Assembly: GCF_023184515.1 (NCBI RefSeq)
Contig: NZ_JAAHBP010000009.1
Span: 1-64,000, forward strand
Origin: Streptomyces sp. D2-8
GTDB taxonomy: Bacteria; Actinomycetota; Actinomycetes; Streptomycetales; Streptomycetaceae
DNA length: 64,000 nucleotides
Reading direction: 5' to 3'
Shown: positions 16,915 to 24,910 of the stretch, in pieces
How positions within the stretch are numbered: position 1 is the stretch's first letter
Layout of the letters: each line of letters opens with the position of its first letter
The notes under the pieces: model-generated
Databases searched by the model: none
The model's input: the letters and a program-made list of their open reading frames with translations, nothing else
Told to the model about the DNA's origin: nothing
Position numbers and translations under genes: made by a program

Positions 16915-17712
16915 GTGCCGACGTCCAGCGCCAGCACCACCGACTCCGCCCGGTCCTCCGCCAACGGCGGCGTCCAGTCCCTGGAGCGCGCCTTCGACCT
17001 GCTCGAACGGATGGCGGACGCGGGCGGCGAGGTCGGCCTGAGCGAGCTGTCAGCGAGCAGCGGGCTGCCCCTGCCGACCATCCACCGCCTGATGCGCACG
17101 CTGGTGGCCTGCGGGTACGTACGCCAGCAGCCCAACCGGCGGTACGCACTCGGCCCGCGTCTGATCCGCCTCGGCGAGTCGGCCTCCCGGCTGCTGGGCA
17201 CCTGGGCGCGGCCGTACCTCGCGCGGCTGGTCGAGGAGACCGGCGAGACGGCGAACATGGCCCTGCTGGACGGGGACGAGATCGTCTACGTGGCGCAGGT
17301 GCCCTCCAAGCACTCGATGCGCATGTTCACGGAGGTCGGCCGGCGGGTGCTGCCGCACTCCACGGGCGTGGGCAAGGCCCTGCTCGCCGGTTTCCCGCCG
17401 GAGGAGGTGCGGGCGCTGCTCGCCCGGACGGGCATGCCCGCCGCGACGGAGAAGACGATCACGACGGCCGACGGGTTCCTCGCAGCCCTGGAGGACGTGC
17501 GCCGGCAGGGCTACGCCATCGACGACAACGAGCAGGAGATCGGGGTCCGTTGCCTCGCGGTCCCGGTGCCCGACTCCCCCACCGCCGCGGCCATCTCCAT
17601 CTCCGGCCCGGCCGGCCGGGTCACGGAGGCGGCGACGAACAAGATCGTGCCGGTGCTCCAGCAGGTCGCCGGGGAGCTGTCCGAGGCGCTGGCGAGCCAG
17701 AGCCCGGCGTGA
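16915..17712 (+). CDS. allR: IclR-family regulator of allantoin catabolism
   Basis: 265 residues. N-terminal winged HTH at about 20-80 (ELSASSGLPLPTIHRLMRTL) and a C-terminal IclR effector domain (HSTGVGKALLAGF, the QGYAIDDNEQEIGVRCLAVPV signature). It sits divergent to allB-alc. In E. coli and S. coelicolor an IclR-type AllR represses allantoin genes and is released by glyoxylate or an intermediate; orthology here is inferred from context and domain order. GTG start at 16915 preceded by AAGGAA. Confidence 0.92.
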   Translation: MPTSSASTTDSARSSANGGVQSLERAFDLLERMADAGGEVGLSELSASSGLPLPTIHRLMRTLVACGYVRQQPNRRYALGPRLIRLGESASRLLGTWARPYLARLVEETGETANMALLDGDEIVYVAQVPSKHSMRMFTEVGRRVLPHSTGVGKALLAGFPPEEVRALLARTGMPAATEKTITTADGFLAALEDVRRQGYAIDDNEQEIGVRCLAVPVPDSPTAAAISISGPAGRVTEAATNKIVPVLQQVAGELSEALASQSPA

Positions 17713-17794
17713 CGGGCACAGGGCGGCGCACGGCGGGGAACCCCTCGTCGCCGTACGGGCCCTGACGCGCCCTCACCCGACAGGCCCCGGCCCC

Positions 17795-18109
17795 CTACCC
17801 CTGACCTCGCACCGGCTCCCCGAAGAGATCCACCGCCCGCCGGACCTCCGCCAGCTCCACGGACAGCGCGCTCACCGAGCCGATCGCGCCCGCGAGCAGC
17901 AGGAGGGAGCGGCGCAGGCGGGAGATCTCGGGGACGCCGTCGGCGGCTATGGCGGCCACGGCGGCCAGTTCCTCCTCGGCGATGGTCCGGTCGGCGAACT
18001 CGCCGGGATGGGCGGCCAGTCGGCGGCGCAACCGGGACACGGCGGAGCGCAGCTCCGCCACGCGCGGGTCGTCGCCCCCGGTCACGGGCCCCTGCCGCTT
18101 CTGCTCCAC
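17795..18109 (-). CDS. Small helical protein (DUF5955-like)
   Basis: 104 residues, mostly helical, beginning VEQKRQGPVTGGDDPRVAEL and ending DLFGEPVRGQG. The middle (EEELAAVAAIA, RLRRSLLLLAGAIGSVSAL, ELAEVRRAVDLF) suggests three amphipathic helices rather than true membrane spans. It resembles a small actinomycete-only family of unknown role (DUF5955, from memory). GTG start at 18109 has GGAG at good spacing. The following 255 bases up to 18364 hold no gene or clear repeat. Confidence 0.7.
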   Translation of the reverse strand: MEQKRQGPVTGGDDPRVAELRSAVSRLRRRLAAHPGEFADRTIAEEELAAVAAIAADGVPEISRLRRSLLLLAGAIGSVSALSVELAEVRRAVDLFGEPVRGQG

Positions 18110-18364
18110 GCTCCGCAACACAGTCCTCCCCCTCGCACCTCGCCGTGCGCATGCCCTTCCGACGCGAAGTCCCCCACACCGGGCAGCGATCGGGCGCCCG
18201 GCCGGTCGGTGCGGGCGACAGTAAACGACGCGGGCCGCCGGGCGCCAGTCCATTGCGTCATCGACTTGTTTCGCTGAGTGACTTTCTGGCCCGGGGCGCA
18301 CGCCTGTCCGACGCGCGACCCGCGCCGTCGTACCCCCGTACGGGGCGTGCGGTATGCAGGAGCC

Positions 18365-18979
18365 ATGACGACACGGGAGACGACGGGCGGGGCACAAGCG
18401 GTTGCGGGGCTGCTGCTCGCCGCCGGTGGCGGGCGGCGGCTCGGCGGACGGCCCAAGGCACTGCTCCCCCATCGGGGACGGCCCCTTGTGGAGCACGCGG
18501 TGCGGGTGTTGCGGGAGGGCGGCTGCGCGAGGGTCCACGTGGTTCTGGGCGCACAGGCCGACGAGGTGCGCGCACGCGCCTCGCTGCCGGGCTGCGTCCT
18601 GGTCGACAACCCGGACTGGGAGCAGGGCATGGGGACCTCCCTGCGCGCCGGGCTCGATTCGCTCGCCGGCACGGGCGCCCGGGCCGCCCTGGTGTCACTC
18701 GTCGACCAGCCCGGCATCGGACCCGAGGCGGTGGCCCGGGTCCTCGCGGCGCACGAGGGCGAGGAGTCGCTCGTCTCGGCCGCGTACGACGGTGTGCGCG
18801 GCCATCCGGTGCTGTTCGGTGCCGCCCACTGGGCGGGCATCGCCGCGACTGCGGAAGGGGACCGGGGGGCACGTGCCTATCTGACGGAGCACCGGCCGGC
18901 GATCACCCTCGTCGAGTGCGGCGACGTGGCCCGGCCCTTCGACATCGACACCGAAGCCGATCTGACCCACCTGGAGTGA
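18365..18979 (+). CDS. MobA/MocA-like nucleotidyltransferase
   Basis: 204 residues. The signature LLLAAGGGRRLGGRPKALL at about 15-33 is the LAAGxxxRxGxxK nucleotide-binding motif of MobA-type NTP transferases, followed by VDNPDWEQGMGTSL and LVDQPGI, both conserved in MocA/MobA-like proteins. MocA attaches CMP to molybdopterin for xanthine dehydrogenase-type enzymes, which would fit purine breakdown, but no xanthine dehydrogenase gene is in the window and a different NTP/sugar substrate is possible. ATG at 18365 with AGGAG just upstream. Confidence 0.85.
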   Translation: MTTRETTGGAQAVAGLLLAAGGGRRLGGRPKALLPHRGRPLVEHAVRVLREGGCARVHVVLGAQADEVRARASLPGCVLVDNPDWEQGMGTSLRAGLDSLAGTGARAALVSLVDQPGIGPEAVARVLAAHEGEESLVSAAYDGVRGHPVLFGAAHWAGIAATAEGDRGARAYLTEHRPAITLVECGDVARPFDIDTEADLTHLE

Positions 18980-19045
18980 GCGGGGTGGCACGGAGCGCCA
19001 CCCTTCCTCGATCCGGAGAATCTCGACATCAACAGATGATTGAAC

Positions 19046-19081
19046 TTCCACCATGAGGAAACTAGTATCCACTGTCCAGAA
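19046..19081. promoter_or_regulatory. Tandem AllR-type sites upstream of malate synthase
   Basis: TTCCACCATGAGGAA (19046-19060) and ATCCACTGTCCAGAA (19067-19081) match the degenerate TTCC(G/A)-N5-(C/A)(G/A)GAA pattern, and their centres are 21 bp apart as at allB/allR and hyi. Individually they are weaker than the perfect sites; the matching spacing is what makes them credible. Confidence 0.6.
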
Positions 19082-19199
19082 GCGCCCGGCCTCCCTCAGC
19101 TCCATCCCGGGCGCCGATCGCCGTATCCGGGAAGACTGGCACCCGGTGCCACACCGCCGCCGGTTCGTCTTCACAGCTCGCTGAAGGAAGTGACCGTTC

Positions 19200-20825
19200 A
19201 TGTCCGCTCCAGCGCCGTCCCCGCTGGCCATCGTCGACGCCGAGCCCCTGCCCCGGCAGGAGGAGGTCCTCACCGAAGCGGCGCTCGCCTTCGTGGCCGA
19301 GCTGCACCGGCGGTTCACGCCCCGGCGTGACGAACTCCTCGCCCGCCGCGCCGAGCGCCGCGCCGAGATCGCCCGCACCTCCGCCCTCGACTTCCTCCCG
19401 GAGACGGCCGCGATCCGCGCCGACGACTCCTGGAAGGTCGCCCCGGCCCCGGACGCCCTGAACGACCGCCGGGTCGAGATCACCGGCCCCACCGACCGCA
19501 AGATGACCGTCAACGCTCTCAACTCGGGCGCCAGGGTGTGGCTCGCGGACTTCGAGGACGCCTCCGCGCCCACCTGGGAGAACGTGGTCCTCGGCCAGGT
19601 CAACCTGAGCGACGCCTACACCCGGAAGATCGACTTCACCGACCCGAAGTCCGGCAAGTCCTACGCCCTGAAGGCGGACGAGGAACTCGCCACGGTCGTC
19701 ATGCGCCCGCGCGGCTGGCACCTGAACGAGCGTCACCTCGTGGACGCCGACGGCACCCCGGTGCCCGGCGCCCTCGTCGACTTCGGCCTGTACTTCTTCC
19801 ACAACGCCCAGCGCCTGCTGGACCTCGGCAAGGGGCCGTACTTCTACCTCCCCAAGACGGAGTCCCACCTGGAGGCCCGCCTCTGGAACGAGGTGTTCGT
19901 CTTCGCGCAGGAGTACTGCGGCATCCCGCAGGGCACCATCCGGGCGACCGTCCTCATCGAGACGATCACCGCCGCGTACGAGATGGAGGAGATCCTCTAC
20001 GAGCTGCGCGACCACGCCTCCGGGCTGAACGCGGGCCGCTGGGACTACCTGTTCTCCATCGTCAAGAACTTCCGTGACGGCGGCGCGAAGTTCGTCCTGC
20101 CGGACCGCAACGCGGTGACGATGACGGCCCCGTTCATGCGGGCCTACACCGAACTCCTCGTCCGCACCTGCCACAAGCGCGGCGCGCACGCCATCGGCGG
20201 CATGGCGGCCTTCATCCCCTCGCGCCGGGACGCCGAGGTCAACAAGGTCGCCTTCGAGAAGGTCCGCGCCGACAAGGACCGCGAGGCGAACGACGGTTTC
20301 GACGGCTCCTGGGTCGCCCACCCCGACCTGGTCCCGATCGCCATGGAGTCCTTCGACAACGTCCTGGGCGACAAGCCCCACCAGAAGGACCGGTTGCGCG
20401 AGGACGTCGACGTCCAGGCGGCCGACCTGATCGCGATCGACTCGCTCGACGCCAAGCCGACGTACGCGGGCCTGGTCAACGCCGTGCAGGTCGGCATTCG
20501 TTACATCGAGGCCTGGCTGCGCGGCATGGGCGCGGTCGCCATCTTCAACCTGATGGAGGACGCGGCCACCGCCGAGATCTCCCGCTCCCAGATCTGGCAG
20601 TGGATCAACGCGGAGGTCGTCCTCGACAACGGCGAGCAGGTCACCGCCGAACTCGCCCGCAAGGTCGCCGCCGAGGAACTCACCGCCATCCGCGCCGAGA
20701 TCGGCGATGAGGCCTTCGCGGCCGGCAACTGGCAGCAGGCGCACGACCTGCTGCTGACGGTCTCCCTCGACGAGGATTACGCCGACTTCCTGACGCTGCC
20801 GGCGTACGAGCAGCTCAAGGGCTGA
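19200..20825 (+). CDS. aceB: Malate synthase A
   Basis: 541 residues, the usual length of the A isoform. It condenses glyoxylate with acetyl-CoA to give malate. Seen: LADFEDASAPTWENV, RPRGWHLNERH with the catalytic Arg, the metal-binding ATVLIETITAAYEMEEI, GRWDYLFSIVKNFRD, and NLMEDAATAEISRSQIWQW near the C-terminus. Start ATG 19200 follows GAAGGAAG. In this setting it is the exit from purine-derived glyoxylate into the TCA cycle; putative tandem AllR-type sites lie about 120-150 bases upstream. No isocitrate lyase is near, which supports a purine rather than an acetate role. Confidence 0.97.
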   Translation: MSAPAPSPLAIVDAEPLPRQEEVLTEAALAFVAELHRRFTPRRDELLARRAERRAEIARTSALDFLPETAAIRADDSWKVAPAPDALNDRRVEITGPTDRKMTVNALNSGARVWLADFEDASAPTWENVVLGQVNLSDAYTRKIDFTDPKSGKSYALKADEELATVVMRPRGWHLNERHLVDADGTPVPGALVDFGLYFFHNAQRLLDLGKGPYFYLPKTESHLEARLWNEVFVFAQEYCGIPQGTIRATVLIETITAAYEMEEILYELRDHASGLNAGRWDYLFSIVKNFRDGGAKFVLPDRNAVTMTAPFMRAYTELLVRTCHKRGAHAIGGMAAFIPSRRDAEVNKVAFEKVRADKDREANDGFDGSWVAHPDLVPIAMESFDNVLGDKPHQKDRLREDVDVQAADLIAIDSLDAKPTYAGLVNAVQVGIRYIEAWLRGMGAVAIFNLMEDAATAEISRSQIWQWINAEVVLDNGEQVTAELARKVAAEELTAIRAEIGDEAFAAGNWQQAHDLLLTVSLDEDYADFLTLPAYEQLKG

Positions 20826-20841
20826 CGCGCGAGCCGGACCT

Positions 20842-21111
20842 CTAGCGCTCCGAGTGGCCCAGGGTCTTCCCCGGGGCCACTCGGTCGCGTACGGCCTTCT
20901 TCACGGCCGTCGGCTCCGGGAACCCCTGCTCGCGCCGGTCCCAGACGACCTCGTCGCCGACCCGGACGACGAACACCCCGCCCGTGCCGGGCTTCAGGGC
21001 CAGTTCCGTCAGTTCGGCCTCGAAGGTCGTGAGCAGTTCCTGCGCCAGCCAGGCAGCGCGGGGCAGCCAGCGGCACCGGGTGCAGTACTCGATCTCGACA
21101 CGGCCACTCAT
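20842..21111 (-). CDS. Rdx/SelW-like CxxC protein
   Basis: 89 residues. The N-terminal MSGRVEIEYCTRCRW gives a CxxC at C10/C13 in the position of the Cys-x-x-Sec of selenoprotein W; KPGTGGVFVVRVGDEVVWDRREQGFPE follows the family pattern. Such proteins have a thioredoxin-like fold and probably bind glutathione- or mycothiol-like partners; function is not settled. The ATG at 21111 overlaps the stop of the kinase-like gene (ATGA), so the pair is co-translated. Confidence 0.88.
   Translation of the reverse strand: MSGRVEIEYCTRCRWLPRAAWLAQELLTTFEAELTELALKPGTGGVFVVRVGDEVVWDRREQGFPEPTAVKKAVRDRVAPGKTLGHSER
20850..20884. terminator. Hairpin between malate synthase and the convergent Rdx gene
   Basis: Arms 20850-20860 (CCGAGTGGCCC) and 20874-20884 are a perfect 11-bp repeat with a 13-base loop. 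It overlaps the 3' end of the Rdx coding region and lies 25 bases after malate synthase, which it most likely terminates. Confidence 0.5.
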
Positions 21112-22022
21112 CCGAGGTGCACCGACCAATCCTGCTGGGCCGCGGGCTTGCCGTGCAGGTCGGGCACCTGCCTGAGCCACGCGGGGCGTCCTTGCTGGTT
21201 CTTCGCCGCCCGGAGGGCCTCCTCGGCGGCGAGCTCCTCCCGGGTGGGGAAGTCGGTGGGCAGCCACGCTCCGGAGGCGCGCACGCGCGCGTGCAGGTAC
21301 GTCACGTACGCCTCGCGCACCTGCTCCGCGGTGGCGAAGCCCGGCTCGTCGGCGAGCCAGGCGTCGGGGACCTCGGCGAGGATCCGCCGCAGCAGTTCCT
21401 CGGTGACCTTCGGCGCCAGCTCGGCGTCGGCGGCCCGGACGTCGGGCCCGTAGTGGCCGAGGGCGTGGTGCCGGAAGTCGTAGGCCTTGCGGGGGTCGGT
21501 GGCGTCCCAGCGGTGGTGGAAGACGAGGGCGGCGCCGTGGTCGATCAGCCACAGGCGCGGACGGGCGACGCCGAGGGTGGGCCAGACCATCAGGTTGGAA
21601 CTGTGGACCGTACGGTCGACGTTCACGGTCAGGGCGTCGAGCCAGACGATCTTCCCGGCCTCCAGCGGATCGACGGGGAAGACCCGGGCGATGTCCGGGG
21701 TGAAGTCCCGGGCGCCCGGCAGATGGTCCATGCCGAGGTTGACGCCCGCGCTGGCCGCGTGCAGGCCCCGCACCTCCTGGTGCGGCTCGTGGTCCGCGAT
21801 CGCCGGGTCGAAGTGCACCAGGACCAGCTCGGGGAAGCGCAGCCCGAGGGCGCGGGCCAGTTCCCCCACGATCACCTCGGCGACGAGCGCCTTGCGGCCC
21901 TGCGCGGAGCCGGTGAACTTCACGACGTACGTGCCGAGGTCGTCCGCCTCGACGACTCCGGGGACGGAGCCGCCGGACCGCAGGGGTTCGACGTAGCGGG
22001 TCGCGGTGACCTCTCTCAGCAT
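21108..22022 (-). CDS. HipA-like kinase (HipA_2 family)
   Basis: 304 residues. YVVKFTGSAQGRKALVAEVIVGELARALGL resembles the N-lobe of HipA-type kinases with a conserved Lys; DALTVNVDRTVHSSNLMVW and LWLIDHGAALVFHH supply the C-lobe Asn/Asp positions expected for metal and catalysis. Unlike classic HipA there is no adjacent HipB-like HTH antitoxin; instead a SelW-like gene overlaps its 3' end. Substrate unknown. The start is placed at ATG 22022; a GTG at 22037 is an alternative and neither has a strong ribosome-binding site. Confidence 0.75.
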   Translation of the reverse strand: MLREVTATRYVEPLRSGGSVPGVVEADDLGTYVVKFTGSAQGRKALVAEVIVGELARALGLRFPELVLVHFDPAIADHEPHQEVRGLHAASAGVNLGMDHLPGARDFTPDIARVFPVDPLEAGKIVWLDALTVNVDRTVHSSNLMVWPTLGVARPRLWLIDHGAALVFHHRWDATDPRKAYDFRHHALGHYGPDVRAADAELAPKVTEELLRRILAEVPDAWLADEPGFATAEQVREAYVTYLHARVRASGAWLPTDFPTREELAAEEALRAAKNQQGRPAWLRQVPDLHGKPAAQQDWSVHLG

Positions 22023-22260
22023 GATCCACGACCCCACGAACCGTCAGCCTGGTCTTTCACGGGCAACTCCCTCGCATACCGCCCGAGCATACAAAGCGGG
22101 GCGCCCGGGCGCGGCGGCGATCACGCGGACCGGCGGGCTGCCGAGCTCGCCGTAGCCGGATGCGTGCGCGCCGCGGTCAGGGTACGCAGGTCGTCGAGCA
22201 CCCGGGCGTCCGTGCCGTCCGGGGCGCTCAGCGCGCTGCGCCCCTCGACCCGCCCGGGCG

Positions 22261-22482
22261 TCGGCGCCCCGGCCGAGTTCCGTCAGCAGCCAGGTCCTCA
22301 AGGCCCTGACCGGGCAGGCCGATCCGGTCGCCGTCCTGCTCGGCGCCGCGCTGGTCTGCACGGCCGACCTGCTCGGCCGCACCGTCATCGCCCCCGCCCG
22401 GCTGGGCGCCGGCCTGATGACCGCGGTGATCGGCACGCCGTACTTCCTGCACCTGCTGGTCCGCGGCCGCAGAACGACATGA
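22261..22482 (+). pseudogene. Decayed FecCD-type siderophore ABC permease, C-terminal remnant
   Basis: Frame 22261-22482 reads, before a TGA stop, VLKALTGQADPVAVLL, then ADLLGRTVIAPARL and TAVIGTPYFLHLL. This is the conserved last two helices of FecCD iron-siderophore permeases. No start, no upstream helices and no companion ATPase or binding protein are present: the preceding codons (from about 22200) are unrelated. It is read as a fossil. The rest of the 540-base gap 22023-22562 shows no intact gene; the minus strand just left of the remnant has a short open frame ending near 22130 that I cannot identify. Confidence 0.7.
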
Positions 22483-22562
22483 CGCCCCAATAGGTCATCA
22501 ATAGTCAAAGTGTCCCGGAAGTCCCTGTTGTATGGATGCACACACAACAGGAGCGAGGGAGC

Positions 22563-24062
22563 ATGGCCAAGGACATCACGGATTCGGGCCCGCCCCAGGA
22601 GGCGAGCCTGAAGCCCGACGCGATCGGGTTCGTCGACGCGCTGGTCATCGGACTCAACGCGACCTCACCCGCGTACTCCGTGGCGGCGGTCATCGGCCCG
22701 ATCGTGGCGCTGGTGGGCATCTACGCCCCCGGGGTAATGCTCGCGTCGTTCGTGCCCATGCTGCTGATCGCGTCGGCGTTCTACTACCTCAACAAGGTCG
22801 ACCAGGACTGCGGCACGACGTTCTCCTGGGTCACCCGGGCCATGGGGCCGTGGGCGGGCTGGCTCGGCGGCTGGGCCATCGCCATGACCGGTGTCCTGGT
22901 GGTCGGGTCGCTGGCGGACGTCGCGGTGACCTTCTTCCTGCTCGCCGTCGGCCTGGACGGCTGGGCCGACAACGACGCCGTGCGCCAGTTGCTGACGGTC
23001 CTGCTGATCCTGGTGATGACGGCCGTCTGCGTGATCGGCACCGAAGTGTCGGCCAAGGTGCAGAACGTCCTCATCCTGGCTCAGGTCGCCTGCCTGCTCG
23101 TCTTCGCCGTGGTCGCGCTCTACCGCGTCTACGCCGACACCGGCACCCTCGACGCCATCGATCCGAGGTTCAGCTGGCTCGACCCGTTCGGAGCCGGCGG
23201 AGCGCCCCTCACCGCCGCCCTGCTGCTCGGCGTGTTCATCTACTGGGGGTGGGAATCGGCGGTCAACCTCACCGAGGAGGTGGAGAACTCGGCCACCGCC
23301 CCGGGCAAGGCGGCCGTCTGGTCGACGGTGCTGCTGCTGGTGACCTACGTCGCGGTCGCCTTCGCGGTGGTGGCCTACGCCGGAACGGACTACCTCGCCG
23401 AGAACGCGGCGGAGGAGGAGTTCATCTTCGCCCTGCTCGCCGAGGAGGCGATGGGCGGCTGGGACTGGGTCGTGCTGCTGGCGGTCTCGACGTCGGCGCT
23501 CGCCTCCACGCAGACGACGATCATCCCGGCGTCGCGCACGGGCCTGTCCATGGCACGCCGGCACGCGCTGCCCGCGCACTTCGGCCGCATCCACCCGCGG
23601 TTCCGCACCCCCGACGTGAGCACCTGGTGGGTCGCCGGCATCGCCATCGTCTGGTACCTCGTCCTCTACCAGCTCAGCGAGAACGCCCTCTTCGACTCCC
23701 TCACCGCCCTGTCCCTGCTGATCGCCTTCTACTACGCGCTCACCGGTCTCGCCTGCGCCGTCTACTACCGCCGCCAACTGACCCGCAGCGTCCGCAACTT
23801 CTTCCTGATCGGCCTCGGTCCGCTGGTCGGTGCGGGGCTGCTGGCGTGGCTGCTGGTGGAATCCGTGACGGACATGGCCGACCCCGACAACTCCTACAGC
23901 GGCGTCTCCTGGTTCGGGCTCGGTCCCCCGCTCGTCATCGGCATCGGCATCGTCGTCGCGGGCGTGGTCCTCATGGTCGTGTGGCGGCTGATGGCGCCCG
24001 CCTTCTGGTCGGAACACCCGAGCGTGGTCGACCCGGCCCTCCTCGACGGCAAGGAGTCCTGA
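22563..24062 (+). CDS. APC-family amino acid permease
   Basis: 499 residues with about 12 hydrophobic helices. The N-terminal IGLNATSPAYSVAAVIGPIV is the conserved helix-1 unwound segment of APC transporters and GWESAVNLTEEVENS matches the helix-6 region. Likely a proton-coupled amino-acid or polyamine importer; the substrate is not evident. ATG 22563 is preceded by GGGAG. The next gene, a universal stress protein, begins 2 bases after the stop, so the two form an operon. Confidence 0.92.
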   Translation: MAKDITDSGPPQEASLKPDAIGFVDALVIGLNATSPAYSVAAVIGPIVALVGIYAPGVMLASFVPMLLIASAFYYLNKVDQDCGTTFSWVTRAMGPWAGWLGGWAIAMTGVLVVGSLADVAVTFFLLAVGLDGWADNDAVRQLLTVLLILVMTAVCVIGTEVSAKVQNVLILAQVACLLVFAVVALYRVYADTGTLDAIDPRFSWLDPFGAGGAPLTAALLLGVFIYWGWESAVNLTEEVENSATAPGKAAVWSTVLLLVTYVAVAFAVVAYAGTDYLAENAAEEEFIFALLAEEAMGGWDWVVLLAVSTSALASTQTTIIPASRTGLSMARRHALPAHFGRIHPRFRTPDVSTWWVAGIAIVWYLVLYQLSENALFDSLTALSLLIAFYYALTGLACAVYYRRQLTRSVRNFFLIGLGPLVGAGLLAWLLVESVTDMADPDNSYSGVSWFGLGPPLVIGIGIVVAGVVLMVVWRLMAPAFWSEHPSVVDPALLDGKES

Positions 24063-24064
24063 AG

Positions 24065-24481
24065 ATGTCGGTGGTCCTCGGCTACGACGAGTCCCCGGGC
24101 GCCCTCCAGGCGCTGCGCGTCGCCATCGAGGTGGCGACCGCGTACGACGAACCCCTGGTGATCGTCTACGGCGCCGCCGCCCCCGGTGTCACGGGCGAGG
24201 AGTACGGCGCTCATCACGAGGCCGTCCGCGAGGCCGGCAACACCGCACTCGCTCACGCGGTCCGGGTGGCCGACGAGGCCGGGGTGCGGACGTCGGTGGA
24301 GCTCATCGACGAGCGGCCCGCGCAGGCGCTGATCGAGGCGGCGGCCCGCCACGGCGCCAGGGTCATCGTGGTGGGCACGTGGGGCGAGAGCCCGGTGCGC
24401 GGGGCGCTGCTGGGCTCGACCCCGCACAAGCTGCTGCACCTGTCGAGCGTGCCGGTGCTCTGCGTGCCGGCCGGGTCATGA
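24065..24481 (+). CDS. Universal stress protein (UspA family)
   Basis: 138 residues, a single Usp domain. It starts VLGYDESPGALQALRVAIEVA and contains the ATP-binding GTWGESPVRGALLGSTPHKLL (G2xG9xG(S/T)) and the final VPVLCVP strand. Linked to the permease gene, with AAGGAG before the ATG. USP partners of transporters may regulate uptake; this is inference. The last 6 bases overlap the convergent ferredoxin-like gene. Confidence 0.92.
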   Translation: MSVVLGYDESPGALQALRVAIEVATAYDEPLVIVYGAAAPGVTGEEYGAHHEAVREAGNTALAHAVRVADEAGVRTSVELIDERPAQALIEAAARHGARVIVVGTWGESPVRGALLGSTPHKLLHLSSVPVLCVPAGS

Positions 24482-24847
24482 GCCGTCGGAGCGGCGTCGC
24501 GCGAGCGGTGTGAAGACGTACAGGCCGAGGATGTCCGGCAGGGGCGCGACGCCGGGACCACCCTCCCGTACCCAGGAGACGACGTCCTCGGTGGCGGCCG
24601 GGTCGTTGACCAGTCCGAGCCACACCGGCCGGGCTCCGGCGGCCCGGCCCGCCGCTGACGGCTGGACGACGATGACGTTGGCCTGGTCGCAGACGTCGAG
24701 GCAGTCGGAGACGCGCACCGGTGCCGCCTCGCGCAGGCGCTCGGTCTGGGCGGCGTGATCGACGCCTCTGATCTTGCGGCTGCCGCAGCAGCAGTCCCGG
24801 CAGACGACGATGCGGCAGGGGACCCCTGCGTCCTGCCTCGCGGACAT
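24476..24847 (-). CDS. Thioredoxin-like [2Fe-2S] ferredoxin family protein
   Basis: 123 residues. Cysteines cluster at 11, 16, 19, 20, 21 (CRIVVCRDCCCGS) and at 49 and 53 (CLDVCDQAN). The spacing C-x(10-12)-C ... C-x3-C is that of thioredoxin-fold [2Fe-2S] proteins, as in NuoE and the small Streptomyces ferredoxins. The extra vicinal cysteines leave the exact ligands uncertain. It overlaps the end of the Usp gene tail to tail and lies just downstream of a siderophore synthetase on the same strand (63 bases), so a role in iron release or sensing is possible but unproven. Confidence 0.75.
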   Translation of the reverse strand: MSARQDAGVPCRIVVCRDCCCGSRKIRGVDHAAQTERLREAAPVRVSDCLDVCDQANVIVVQPSAAGRAAGARPVWLGLVNDPAATEDVVSWVREGGPGVAPLPDILGLYVFTPLARRRSDGS

Positions 24848-24910
24848 GCCGCACCCTCCCTAACTGCCTGTTGTGATCATCATTTCATGCGGGCACCCGG
24901 GCCCGGCGGG

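Noticed and set aside
22130..22260. Short minus-strand protein ending near 22130 (LDDLRTLTAARTHPA)
   Set aside because: It has a protein-like composition but no convincing start or family and abuts a fossil gene; too little to annotate.
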